A stretch of DNA of 64,000 bases, taken from NCBI GenBank assembly GCA_964529305.1, contig CAZGUX010000288.1:1-64000 (forward strand), in the 5' to 3' direction. This document shows, in pieces, positions 16,360 to 25,151 of this stretch. The translations under genes and the position numbers were made by a program. Origin of the DNA: CAZGUX01 sp964529305 (lineage in GTDB: Bacteria > Acidobacteriota > Terriglobia > Bryobacterales > Bryobacteraceae). The notes under the pieces were generated by a model that searched no databases, was not told the origin of the DNA, and saw only the letters and a list, made by a program, of their open reading frames with translations. Positions within the stretch are counted from its first letter, which is position 1; each line of letters starts with the position of its first letter.

Positions 16360-17196
16360 ATGAACGTTTCACGACGAAATTGGTTTGCCGCCGCCAGCGG
16401 GCTCGCGCTCGGTTCACCCACTTCCGGTGAAATCACCCGGACTGGCTCCGGCTACACCCACATCCGGAAAGTACGTCTCTGGGAGAACACCCGCAAGGAG
16501 TTCCGCGAGTCGATCGAAGGCGGAGTTCTGCAACTGGTGATCATCCCCACGGGCTCGACCGAACAGCACAACGAGCATCTGGCGATGATCAACGACACGG
16601 TCAGCGTCACCCTGGTGGCCGAACAGGCCGCGCTGCGGCTGTCCCCCAAGGTGCTGGTGTCCACTCCTGTGTCCATCGGCATTTCGCCTCACTGGATGGA
16701 CCGCAAGGGGACACTGACGCTGCGCAAAGAGACGTTTCTCGCCGTGGTGTACGACGTCTGCGACAGCTTGAAACAGCACGGCGTCAAAAACATCCTCATC
16801 CTCAACGGACACGGCGGCAATGTCGGCCCGCTCCGGGAAAGCGTCGAAGACTTCCGGAGCAAGTTGGGTGTTCGCGTCGAATTCAATTCCTACTGGGACG
16901 CGTACAAGCCCGAGATCACGCGCAAGTACATGGAGAGCGGCAAGGCGCCTGGTCACGCGGGCGAGTTCGAGACCTCGTTCGCCATGGCGGCCTTCCCCGA
17001 GCGGATTCACTGGGAGGGAGTGGACTACGAAAAAGTGAAGGGCAAGCTCGGCATCAAGGACCCGCGATCGGCCAAACAGGATGAAGAGTTCGCGCACGAT
17101 GCGCGCTTGGCCAGCACGGCAAAGGGCGAGGCGATGATCGCCATCGCCGTCGACTTTGTCACGAACCGGATTCGCTCGATTCTCTCGCCGGCCTGA
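16360..17196 (+). CDS. Creatininase family amidohydrolase, Tat-exported
   Basis: A 278-residue protein. The N-terminus VSRRNWFAAASGLALG is a Tat signal, unusual for this mostly cytoplasmic family. Metal-site motifs are all present: GSTEQHNEHLAMINDT, ILNGHGGNVGPL and GHAGEFETS. Members include creatinine amidohydrolase, FAPy-deformylases and mycofactocin MftE, all acting on amide or lactam bonds; the substrate here is unknown. The start at 16360 has GGAG nine bases upstream, overlapping the family-A repeat. It follows the PSD1/DUF1501 pair on the same strand after 91 bp and may belong to the same exported catabolic unit. Confidence 0.9.
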   Translation: MNVSRRNWFAAASGLALGSPTSGEITRTGSGYTHIRKVRLWENTRKEFRESIEGGVLQLVIIPTGSTEQHNEHLAMINDTVSVTLVAEQAALRLSPKVLVSTPVSIGISPHWMDRKGTLTLRKETFLAVVYDVCDSLKQHGVKNILILNGHGGNVGPLRESVEDFRSKLGVRVEFNSYWDAYKPEITRKYMESGKAPGHAGEFETSFAMAAFPERIHWEGVDYEKVKGKLGIKDPRSAKQDEEFAHDARLASTAKGEAMIAIAVDFVTNRIRSILSPA

Positions 17197-17215
17197 TCGC
17201 GCCCGATCGAACGGT

Positions 17216-18658
17216 TTACCCTTTGATGACTCCCATGGGAACCAGGCGCGCGACCTTCCGCGCAAGCCCGGCCCGGTGGACCACGTCGACCACTTCGTCC
17301 ACGTCCTTGTACGCTTCCGGAATCTCTTCGAGGATGCCCGACTTGGTTTCGCTTTTCACGTAGATGCCGGAGGCTTCCAGGTCGCGCAGGACCTGGCGGT
17401 AGTCCTTACCGCGCTGTGCGGCAGTCCGGCTCAGCAGGCGGCCCGCCCCGTGACACGTGGTTCCAAAGGTCTCGGCCATCGATCCAGGTTGGCCGGCCAG
17501 CACCCACGATGCCGTGCCCATGCTCCCCGGAATGAAGACCGGTTGACCGGCGTTGCGATACTCGGCCGGCATTTCGCGATGCCCGGCCGGAAACGCCCTT
17601 GTCGCGCCCTTCCGATGAACCAGAACCTCCCGCTTGCGGCCCTCCACCTGATGGGTTTCCTGTTTGGCGATGTTGTGGCAGACATCATAAACGACGTGAG
17701 CCTGCGCGCTCTTGCCAAACACGCGTTCGAAGGCCTGGCGCAGCAGGTGAGTCATGGCCTGCCGGTTGGCCCACGCGAAATTCGCCGCCGCGCGCATCGC
17801 GCCCAGATACGCCTGGCCCTCCGGCGAGCGGATGGGCACGCACGCCAACTGACGGTCCGGCACGGTGAGGTCGTACTTCTTCATGGCCGGGCCCATCTGC
17901 TGGAGGAAATCCGTACAGACCTGGTGGCCGAGTCCACGGGAGCCGGAGTGAATCAGGACGACCACCTGGCCCTCGACGAGACCGTACTGCCGGGCCGTGT
18001 CGAGGTCCAAGATCTGGCCGACATACTGAATCTCCAGAAAGTGATTGCCGCTGCCGAGGGTGCCCACCTGAGGCCGCCCGCGCTCCTTGGCCCGCGACGA
18101 GACGGCGCCCGGGTCGGCCTCGGGAAGGGCGCCGCCCGCCTCGGTGAATTCGGCATCGCGAGCATGGCCGTATCCTTGCCGAACCACCCAGCGGGCGCCT
18201 TCGACGAGCAACTCGTCGAGTTGCTTCGGGGTAATGTCGATCCGGCCGTGGCCCCCGGCGCCGCAGGGAACGGTGCGAAAGACTTCGTCCACCAGTTCGT
18301 GGATGCGGGCCCGCACATCCTCCCGGGTCAGGTTGAACCGCAGCAGGCGCACCCCGCAGTTGATGTCAAAGCCGACGCCGCCCGGCGAAACCGTCCCGTA
18401 CGCGCCATCGGTTGCGGCCACTCCCCCAATCGGGAATCCGTAACCCTGGTGAATGTCCGGCATGGCCAGGCTGGGGCCCACGATGCCGGGAAGGGAAGCC
18501 ACATTCACCGCCTGCTCCAGGGAACGATCCCTGGCGACTTGGTCCAGGATCGCCTTGCTGGCGTACACGACGACATCGGTGCGCATGCCGTGTTTTTCGT
18601 CTTTGCGAATGCGCCAACGGCAGTCGTCGACGCGCTCCAAGCGATCGGCCCAGTTCAT
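17216..18658 (-). CDS. rtcB: RNA-splicing ligase RtcB
   Basis: A 480-residue GTP- and Mn-dependent RNA ligase that joins 2',3'-cyclic phosphate (or 3'-phosphate) and 5'-hydroxyl ends. Metal-binding and catalytic residues are all present: C101 (FDINCGVRLL), H207 (GSGNHFLE), H238 (LIHSGSRGLGHQV), H329 (VCHNIAKQE), and the guanylylated H404 (TTCHGAGRLL). Length is typical. The gene lies 14 bp downstream of archease, its known activator, on the same strand. In bacteria this pair is linked to RNA repair and tRNA damage responses. I see no rtcR-type sigma-54 regulator beside it, so control differs from E. coli. Confidence 0.97.
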   Translation of the reverse strand: MNWADRLERVDDCRWRIRKDEKHGMRTDVVVYASKAILDQVARDRSLEQAVNVASLPGIVGPSLAMPDIHQGYGFPIGGVAATDGAYGTVSPGGVGFDINCGVRLLRFNLTREDVRARIHELVDEVFRTVPCGAGGHGRIDITPKQLDELLVEGARWVVRQGYGHARDAEFTEAGGALPEADPGAVSSRAKERGRPQVGTLGSGNHFLEIQYVGQILDLDTARQYGLVEGQVVVLIHSGSRGLGHQVCTDFLQQMGPAMKKYDLTVPDRQLACVPIRSPEGQAYLGAMRAAANFAWANRQAMTHLLRQAFERVFGKSAQAHVVYDVCHNIAKQETHQVEGRKREVLVHRKGATRAFPAGHREMPAEYRNAGQPVFIPGSMGTASWVLAGQPGSMAETFGTTCHGAGRLLSRTAAQRGKDYRQVLRDLEASGIYVKSETKSGILEEIPEAYKDVDEVVDVVHRAGLARKVARLVPMGVIKG

Positions 18659-18672
18659 GTCCGTTGCCGTTT

Positions 18673-19080
18673 CTACACGTCCAGATAGACCGTCGCTTCC
18701 CAGCGGCGGCCGGTTTGACGGACCTCAATTTGATGATAGGTCACGGCCTTGACGATGAGCCGCCAGGATTCCCCGGTGCGCGCCTGGCCGCGGAGCCGGC
18801 CCCGCAGGAAGCGGGGCGAGATCTCCTCGACCACCGGATCGCGGAAGGCGAACTCGCCCGAATCGAACAGGTAGAGCAGTTCGCTCAGCCAGTTGACCAG
18901 GAGAGATTCGTAGTCGTCGCCGGCGATTTCCACCGTGCGGTCTTCCGCCGGTTCCGGTTGACCTTCGGTGAAAGAGAGCAATGCCCTGGCGGCGTTCTCG
19001 AACACCTCCACGGGGGTTGATCCAAACGCCCGAAAGCCCACGTCGGCGGTATGGTCGAGAAGTTCAAAAACTGGGTCCAT
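18673..19080 (-). CDS. Archease (RtcB activator)
   Basis: A 135-residue small acidic protein with the archease signature FELLDHTADVGFRAFG at the N-terminus. It continues FENAARALLSF, then LLVNWLSELLYLFDSGEFAF, and ends YLDV. Archease accelerates guanylylation of RtcB and multiple turnover. Metal-binding acidic residues (D in DHTADV, D near the C-terminus) are present. The ATG at 19080 matches the family's usual start. An in-frame ATG at 19110 with GGAGAG just upstream is possible, but that sequence belongs to the intergenic repeat. Confidence 0.93.
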   Translation of the reverse strand: MDPVFELLDHTADVGFRAFGSTPVEVFENAARALLSFTEGQPEPAEDRTVEIAGDDYESLLVNWLSELLYLFDSGEFAFRDPVVEEISPRFLRGRLRGQARTGESWRLIVKAVTYHQIEVRQTGRRWEATVYLDV

Positions 19081-19109
19081 TCCTGCTTTACAGTATGAAC
19101 GGCGCATCA

Positions 19110-19430
19110 TCTCTCCGAACCGAGGGTGTAACCCGCGGGTTCTCGCAGCCGCGACCGTAAGGGAGTCCCCATGGGCCTGCGGCCCACCAAAACGAAGGAA
19201 GAACGCGTTACAGCCCCGACCGTAAGGGAGGGGGTTGCCATGTCCTTCAACGGAGCGGTGGCTCCTGGGTCAACATGCATCGCCACCGCTCGCTCACGCT
19301 CGTGGCTCGGAAGGCTTCATGGCGGCCAATCGGCCGCCGCTCTTTTCACAGCCTCTAAACCCGCGGGTTGCGTGGGGATCTCGGTCTCATCCGCCTTCGC
19401 GGCGCCGGCGGGCACCCACGGTTCGAAGCC
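19110..19430. repeat. Cluster of intergenic palindromic repeats, including a partial copy of the 94-bp element
   Basis: This 320-bp stretch between archease and the Uma2 gene carries no convincing gene. It holds a CTCCGAACCGAGGGTGTAA end motif (19113-19131), two family-A repeats (about 19146-19166 and 19210-19239), a related block ACCGCTCGCTCACGCTCGTGG (about 19285-19306), and a diverged copy of the 37879-37972 element at about 19355-19427 in the opposite orientation. That copy shares CGCGGGTTGCGTGGGG, a CATCCGCCTTC block and an altered end motif. Confidence 0.7.
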
Positions 19431-19458
19431 ATCGGGCAGGTCCGCGACGGCGGCCCTG

Positions 19459-20058
19459 CTACGGCAACATTGCGGCGACCGCGACAGTCTGCCCTGGCTT
19501 GGCCTTTGGTGAAACGGAATCGCCCTCGCCCAGTTCAATGCGGACGCGATACCCACCTTCGGCGGGGTCCCGCAGAATGTGGAGGCGTCGATGGTTGAGG
19601 TCGACAACCCAGTACTCCTCGATTCGCGCACGGGCGTAAAGGCGCGCTTTAGCCGTCAGGTCCTGCCGGAGCGTTGAATCTGCAATCTCGACCACAAGCG
19701 CCAGATCATCGGGCGCTGGGTTGCCTGCAAGGCTACGGGACGTCCGCCGCAGGACGATGACATCGGGCTCCGGCTCGTTCGTTGCATTGTCTTCTGGAGC
19801 GATGTCGATCGGGGCTTCCGTATTCACGTATTCCTCGCCGAACATCCCGCGCAGAACCCTGGCCGTTTCCGCAGTGGAACTGACGTCCTTGCGCTTCTTA
19901 CGCATCTTGTCGATCAACTCCCCTTCGATCAACTCGAAACGCCGCCCTTCCAGCAGTGCGGTCGACTCTAACACCTCCAGCTCGGCGCGGGTCCACGTCT
20001 TGTGGGGCAAGGTCTCGCCAGCCAGGGATTCGGGGATCTCGCTCAACAGAACCGCCAT
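19459..20058 (-). CDS. Uma2 family endonuclease-like protein (DUF820)
   Basis: A 199-residue PD-(D/E)XK-fold protein. Family blocks are LEGRRFELIEGELIDKM, EPEPDVIVLRR, LALVVEIADSTLRQDLTAKARLYARARIEEYWVVDL and LHILRDP. The catalytic pattern (E in FELIEGEL, D in PDV, E in VVEIADST, and the following K) is retained. Uma2 proteins are abundant in cyanobacteria and acidobacteria, with unknown biological role; restriction-like DNA cleavage is inferred from the fold. The ATG at 20058 follows GGAGGCAGG, a strong ribosome site. Confidence 0.88.
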   Translation of the reverse strand: MAVLLSEIPESLAGETLPHKTWTRAELEVLESTALLEGRRFELIEGELIDKMRKKRKDVSSTAETARVLRGMFGEEYVNTEAPIDIAPEDNATNEPEPDVIVLRRTSRSLAGNPAPDDLALVVEIADSTLRQDLTAKARLYARARIEEYWVVDLNHRRLHILRDPAEGGYRVRIELGEGDSVSPKAKPGQTVAVAAMLP

Positions 20059-20420
20059 CCTGCCTCCAACCTGCAAAGTACAACGGCGCCGGTAGGGATT
20101 GGGCGTGTCCAGGGGTGGGTGAGGGCAGTGCTTGAATTGGAGCCCAAGTATCTCTCTCAGGCTAGCCCACAGGGCGAATTCATAAAGTCGCCGCTTGAAG
20201 AACCGATCAGACAAGAGGAGGGAATTCGGCGGCCTGGTGCTCCACGGCGGCCGGAACCGCGGGAGGTGCGACGATTGCGGGAGGATGAAGACCCTCGGTG
20301 GCCGAGAGTTACCTCGCTGATCCATGGAATCGACCGGAGGCACGGGTGGACCGGAAATTCGCCGAGCCGGCCAAACGTCGCTGGGATGGTGTCCTCACGA
20401 GGGGCGAGGGCTGGAAAAAG
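20059..20420. other. Intergenic region between divergent Uma2 and sensor kinase genes
   Basis: About 360 bp with no gene I can support. It should hold both promoters. The sensor-kinase frame is open back to a GTG at 20298, so the real kinase start may lie inside this stretch. No repeat of the families seen elsewhere in the window is present. Confidence 0.4.
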
Positions 20421-23411
20421 ATGAACGGCAATGACTCGACCCGCCGCGGTTTGGGCTCACCTGGGGAGGCTTCGGCCGGGCTGGGCGCGCTTCCACTGAT
20501 CCCCACCGGACCTGTGTCCGAACTCGCGCCGTCCGAGCGCCCGCAGGGCAGGGAACTCGCGACGTTTGCCGCAAGTCCAGACTCAGATTCGGCAAAAGGG
20601 GCCGAAGAATGTCTTGGCGAAACGCCGCCGCTCCAGAACGCGATCCTGAACAGCATGAATCGCGCGGTCATCGTGACCGATGCCGCCGGAACGGTCGTGA
20701 TGTTCAGTGCCGCCGCGGAGCGAATCCTGGGTTACGACCGGTCGGAGGTCGTCGGCAAGCGCCCCCTCGTGTCCTTCTACCACCGGGAAGAACTCGAGGC
20801 GCTATCGAGACTCGACGGGCACGAGGGGAGGCCGGAGTTCGACCGGCTGGTTGCCCGTGCCGGCAGCGGACGCCCCGATGAACGCGAGTGGACTCTCATC
20901 CGTAAGGACGGGACCCGGTTCGCGGCGCTGGTCTCAATGACGGCACTCGCCGGCGAGGAGGGAAGGATCAACGGTTATCTGGCGGTGGCCGCCGACGTGA
21001 GCGGGAAGAAACGCCTGGATGCACGGCTGCGCCGCGCCATCAAGAAGAACGAACACTACCGCCGGCTGTTTGAGATGTCGGGTAGCCTGCCGGCCATGGT
21101 TGGATTCGACGGGTACTTTCGCGAGGTGGGTCCCCAATGGACTCGCGTGCTCGGCTACTCGCGCGAGGAACTGCTCGCCCACCCCATCGCCCACTTCGTC
21201 CACGCCGACGATATACCGAAGACCCTGGAGGAGACGAGGCGCCTGGCGGCGGCGCCCGCCGGCGAGTCATCGGCAAGTTTTGAGAACCGCTACATCGACC
21301 GGAATGGTTCCGTTCGCTGGCTGAGCTGGAATGCCGCCTCCGATCCGGCCGCCGGCGTGTTCCTGGCGGTGGCCCACGATGTGACGGACCGCAAGAGGCA
21401 GGAACTGCTCCTCGAACAGACGCAGGCCGCCGCTCACATCGGGGGGTGGGAGATCGACTGCCTTCAGAGGACCGTCAACTGGAGTAGCGAAACCTACCGG
21501 ATTCTCGAAATCGATCCGGCCGTGTTTTCCCCGGACCTCGCGAACACGGTGCAGTTCTACACGCCGGAGAGCCGAAAGCTGATTGAAGACGCCCAGCGGC
21601 GCGCGATCGAACTCGGCACGGGGTGGGATCTCGAGATCGAAATGATCCGGCCCGGCGGCAAGCGGATCTGGGCGCGGATCATCGGCAAAGCTGAATTTCA
21701 CGCCGGACGCGTGACGCGGCTGTTCGGATCCATGCAGAACGTCACGGAGCGGAAGCTGACCGAACGGGCGCTGGTGGCCTACGCCGGCGAACACGAACGG
21801 AATGTGCGCAGGCTGGGCGAGGTGGTGGAGGATCTTCGAGCGGCCAACAAGCGGGCTGAATCAGCCACCGCGGCCAAAAGCGAATTCCTGGCGACGATGA
21901 GCCACGAGATCCGCACACCCATGAACGCGGTCATCGGGATGACGAGCCTGTTGTCGGAGACCGGGCTGTCGGCCCAGCAGCGTGAGTGCGTGGAGACGAT
22001 CCGGACCTCCGGCGAAGCGTTGCTGACCATCATCAACGATATCCTCGATTTCTCGAAGATCGAGGCGGGCGGCGTGATCCTGGAGGATGCGGAGTTCTCG
22101 TTGAATGACGTGATCGGCCAGGTTGTGGACCTGGTGGCTACGGATGCGGCGCGCAAGCGGCTCGACCTTTCGGTCTCGCTCGACGCGGCGACGCCGGTCA
22201 CAGCCAAAGGCGACGCGGGGAGGATCCGGCAGATTCTGCTCAATTACCTCAGCAATGCCGTCAAGTTCACCAGCCGTGGAGGGGTTTCCGTCAAGGTGGA
22301 GCCTATCGGCGGCGGAGACGGTTCAACCCTGGTCCGGTTCTCGGTGAAAGACACCGGGATCGGCATTGACGCAGGAACTCGCGAGATTCTGTTTCGGCCG
22401 TTCACCCAGGCCGACGCCTCCACGACGCGCCGGTTCGGAGGGACGGGCTTGGGGCTCGCCATCTCCAAGCGGCTGGCTGAGCTGATGGGCGGCGAGGTCG
22501 GCGTTGACAGCGAGCCGGGCGTGGGATCGACTTTCTGGTTCACTGTCCAACTCGCGCCAAGCCTCTCGCCGCCGGCCGCCCCGGCGCCGAACGGGAAGCG
22601 TGCGTTGGTTCTGAGCAGCACGGGAAGGCAGGATGCCGGCCGCCTGCAACTCCACTTGCAGTTGGACGGGATCGGGTTCCACTCGGAGTGTGCGATCGAC
22701 CCGGAAGAAGCGGCCGGACTTCTCCGGCAGGCGGTCGACTCCGGACATCCGTTCGATCTGATCGTGATTGAGCCTGGTGTTTGGGAGGTAGGCGCTACCG
22801 GGTTCCTGCCTGAACTTCCGCCGGTGCATGGAAAGATTCCCGTCCTCCTGATCGCCTCGGAGCCGGTCGTGCCGGCACCGGAATCCTTCCAGTCAGGGCC
22901 CGTACACGTGCTGACCCGTCCGTACAGCAGTCTTCAACTTCACGAAGCCGTGACTGCTGTGATGAACGTGCACCAGCCAGCGGTCGTAGGTCCGGAGGGG
23001 GACGAGAGAGCGGTTTGTTACAGCCCCCGGGCGCGGGTGCTTCTGGTGGAAGACAATCATGTCAATCAAAAAGTCGGCTTGATGTTTCTCAACCGTTTGG
23101 GCTGCCGGGTGGAGTTGGCGGCCACCGGTAAAGAAGCGGTGGAGGTCTTCAGGTCATCCCTGTTCGACGCCGTGTTCATGGATTGCTCGATGCCGGAGAT
23201 GGACGGGTTTGAGGCGACTCGCCGCATCCGCGGTCATGAGGGATCCGGAGCGCACACTCCGATCATCGCCATGACGGCCAACGCGCTTTGCGGGGATCGC
23301 GAGAGGTGCCTGGCCGCGGGCATGGACGATTACGTTGCCAAGCCCGTTCGAATCGAGGAAATCGAGCGCGTGCTCCGCCGCTGGCTTCCCGCCGTGATGC
23401 CCTCGACATAA
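20421..23411 (+). CDS. Hybrid sensor histidine kinase with three PAS domains and two receiver-like domains
   Basis: A 996-residue protein without transmembrane segments. Domains with approximate residues: PAS 73-185; PAS 212-330 (LFEMSGSLPAMVGFDG); PAS/PAC 337-455 ending MQNVTERK; short coiled coil; HisKA with phospho-acceptor H495 (ATMSHEIRTPMNAV); HATPase_c 590-700 with NAVKFTSRGG, DTGIGID and GGTGLGLAISKRLAELMGG. A degenerate receiver (720-850) lacks a clear phospho-Asp (FDLIVIEPG). A complete receiver (872-990) has D921 in FMDCSMPEMDG. It is presumably a cytosolic multi-step phosphorelay sensor whose output regulator is not adjacent. The ATG at 20421 is chosen for position; GTG 20298 in the same frame is possible. 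Confidence 0.92.
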   Translation: MNGNDSTRRGLGSPGEASAGLGALPLIPTGPVSELAPSERPQGRELATFAASPDSDSAKGAEECLGETPPLQNAILNSMNRAVIVTDAAGTVVMFSAAAERILGYDRSEVVGKRPLVSFYHREELEALSRLDGHEGRPEFDRLVARAGSGRPDEREWTLIRKDGTRFAALVSMTALAGEEGRINGYLAVAADVSGKKRLDARLRRAIKKNEHYRRLFEMSGSLPAMVGFDGYFREVGPQWTRVLGYSREELLAHPIAHFVHADDIPKTLEETRRLAAAPAGESSASFENRYIDRNGSVRWLSWNAASDPAAGVFLAVAHDVTDRKRQELLLEQTQAAAHIGGWEIDCLQRTVNWSSETYRILEIDPAVFSPDLANTVQFYTPESRKLIEDAQRRAIELGTGWDLEIEMIRPGGKRIWARIIGKAEFHAGRVTRLFGSMQNVTERKLTERALVAYAGEHERNVRRLGEVVEDLRAANKRAESATAAKSEFLATMSHEIRTPMNAVIGMTSLLSETGLSAQQRECVETIRTSGEALLTIINDILDFSKIEAGGVILEDAEFSLNDVIGQVVDLVATDAARKRLDLSVSLDAATPVTAKGDAGRIRQILLNYLSNAVKFTSRGGVSVKVEPIGGGDGSTLVRFSVKDTGIGIDAGTREILFRPFTQADASTTRRFGGTGLGLAISKRLAELMGGEVGVDSEPGVGSTFWFTVQLAPSLSPPAAPAPNGKRALVLSSTGRQDAGRLQLHLQLDGIGFHSECAIDPEEAAGLLRQAVDSGHPFDLIVIEPGVWEVGATGFLPELPPVHGKIPVLLIASEPVVPAPESFQSGPVHVLTRPYSSLQLHEAVTAVMNVHQPAVVGPEGDERAVCYSPRARVLLVEDNHVNQKVGLMFLNRLGCRVELAATGKEAVEVFRSSLFDAVFMDCSMPEMDGFEATRRIRGHEGSGAHTPIIAMTANALCGDRERCLAAGMDDYVAKPVRIEEIERVLRRWLPAVMPST

Positions 23412-23550
23412 CCGCGAATTCAGGCGCCTGGCCGCAATCAGGTCCGGGCAGTTTCGAGTGGCGGGTCAATCGGTATGCTGCGAAGGCTGTCTACCCCGGG
23501 AGCCGATGCGGCCATCCAAAGAGGGTCCGGACCGTCCATGAACACCGTGT

Positions 23551-25146
23551 TTACTCGAGGCGCGCGACCATCCAAAACAGCCCTACGGCCGCGCTGGCGG
23601 CAAGCACCGCCCACACCGCGCTCCACGGCTCGCCCGCGATGGACGCGAACCGAAGTGAAACGAGAAAGCCGATCAGCAGCATGCCCAGACCCACTCGGGA
23701 GCGAACCGCGCGCCGGTACATCCGCTGATCCGCGGGTGGCGTCTGTATATCAACGCCCACCGCCACCTCGTTCTGCCGAACCTGATCGAGCAACCGGTTG
23801 GCCTGCCGGATCCCCTCGAACGCCAGCAATCCGGCGCCAATAAACCACTCCGACGCGACCTCGCGCGTGAACAGGTCGTTGATGCGAGTACGGAGCAGAC
23901 GGCTCAACACGGGCCATTGCGCTTCGGCCAGCAAATCGGGTACCCGGCCTTCATCCGGTCTGGCGAGTTCGGAATTCCAATACCCGACGGCCACCAGATT
24001 GCGGTGCAGGACGTCCAGGAACAGCGGCTTCGGCAAGCCGGACCGCTGGATCGCGCGCCAGTTGCTTTCGAAGACTCCGGCGGAAGCAGGGAACTGGACG
24101 TTCACCTTGAGTTCCGGCTCGAGGTTCGAAAGCTCGTCCAGAAGCTTCGTTTCGAAGTGCAGCGCGGTCCGGCCGTGCGACAGCTTAACCAGCAGGTGCG
24201 CCGCGCCTGGCGCGTCGGAAGACAACACCGCCGAGACATACTTGTGGCACGAACTGGCAAGGGCCGCGGGGATGGGCACGAAACGGTCAATATTGCGGAC
24301 CGCCAGGCGGCCCTCCGGAGTGCGAACCATGGACTCCAAATCCAAGTCTCCATCGACGGCGCCGATGATGCAGATCTGTTCCAGAACGCACTCGCCCAAC
24401 TGGCGGACGTCTTCCGCGTTGCCCCGGGTGATGCCTGTCGACACGGGGTCGCCCTCGACCCATTCGAACACCAGCACGTCCTCGCGGCACAGTTCCTCCA
24501 TGATCTTCGGATAGGCTACCAGCGTGGGAACCTGCCTCAACGATTCGAGGTACGAGCGCTCGCGGCCAAGCGACGAGGACAACTGCATCCACGCGCGGAA
24601 CTGCGCAAAAACCTCCGGCGTGATCGCGGGGCGAAAGGCCGGTTCCTGAACGACCGACAGTTTCTTTTCGAGTTCACGAAACGCCGCTTCGGGAAACGGC
24701 TCGCGCGCGAACTCGGCCACGACCGGCATGCCGTCGTGCTCGGTCCGGAAGGCGCAACGCGAGATCGTCGACCAGCACGGATCCGGCTGCATCGGGCCGG
24801 CGAGGGCGGCAACCGGCCCGCCGTAGCTCTTCAGTCGCTGCGCGGCGGCGCTCGCGGGAATCGGGGCGACTCGCAATCGAGTCTTGTTCAGCTGAAGCAG
24901 CGCTTCCGAGCGGAGAATGTCCGATCGCCACAGCAGAAATCGTCCAAAGGCCGCGTACAGCCCGCCGAGTTGCTCCAGGGTTTCGCAGAACCGGGACGGA
25001 CGCGAGAACGAACGACTTTGCGAATCGGGTCGTTCGGACAGACCGGCGCCCTCGACTGGCGCGCTGGCTCGGACGGGGGTGGCGTCGTTGGAGACGGGAA
25101 CCGCCGAGGAACCGGATCGGCCCTCGGCGGTGACAGGGAGTTTCAA
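23551..25146 (-). CDS. UbiB/ABC1-like pseudokinase with C-terminal membrane anchor
   Basis: A 531-residue protein. Its layout parallels the true UbiB kinase at 25646-27358, but the key residues are changed. The KxGQ-type motif reads AAFGR (64-68). The VAVK lysine block reads VVAEFAREP (142-150, Lys to Glu). The HADLHPAN loop reads VDGDLDLESM (264-273, His and Asn lost). VDFG reads NIDRF (285-289). The hinge-like VLVFEWVEGDPVS (224-236) is well conserved. Two hydrophobic segments near 485-502 and 508-527 match the UbiB C-terminal anchor. It starts five bases after the helical protein stops, as the third gene of an operon. I infer a scaffolding or regulatory partner of UbiB; no function is proven. 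Confidence 0.8.
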   Translation of the reverse strand: MKLPVTAEGRSGSSAVPVSNDATPVRASAPVEGAGLSERPDSQSRSFSRPSRFCETLEQLGGLYAAFGRFLLWRSDILRSEALLQLNKTRLRVAPIPASAAAQRLKSYGGPVAALAGPMQPDPCWSTISRCAFRTEHDGMPVVAEFAREPFPEAAFRELEKKLSVVQEPAFRPAITPEVFAQFRAWMQLSSSLGRERSYLESLRQVPTLVAYPKIMEELCREDVLVFEWVEGDPVSTGITRGNAEDVRQLGECVLEQICIIGAVDGDLDLESMVRTPEGRLAVRNIDRFVPIPAALASSCHKYVSAVLSSDAPGAAHLLVKLSHGRTALHFETKLLDELSNLEPELKVNVQFPASAGVFESNWRAIQRSGLPKPLFLDVLHRNLVAVGYWNSELARPDEGRVPDLLAEAQWPVLSRLLRTRINDLFTREVASEWFIGAGLLAFEGIRQANRLLDQVRQNEVAVGVDIQTPPADQRMYRRAVRSRVGLGMLLIGFLVSLRFASIAGEPWSAVWAVLAASAAVGLFWMVARLE

Positions 25147-25151
25147 TTCCG

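Noticed and set aside
17156..18688. Long plus-strand frame opposite rtcB
   Set aside because: RtcB on the minus strand has every catalytic residue, so this is a shadow frame.
19110..19430. CRISPR-like array in the repeat cluster
   Set aside because: The repeats are unequal in length, spacing and orientation, with no uniform spacers and no cas genes.
23412..23550. Terminator between the sensor kinase and the pseudokinase gene
   Set aside because: There is a GGTCCGGACC palindrome but no stable stem followed by a T-run.
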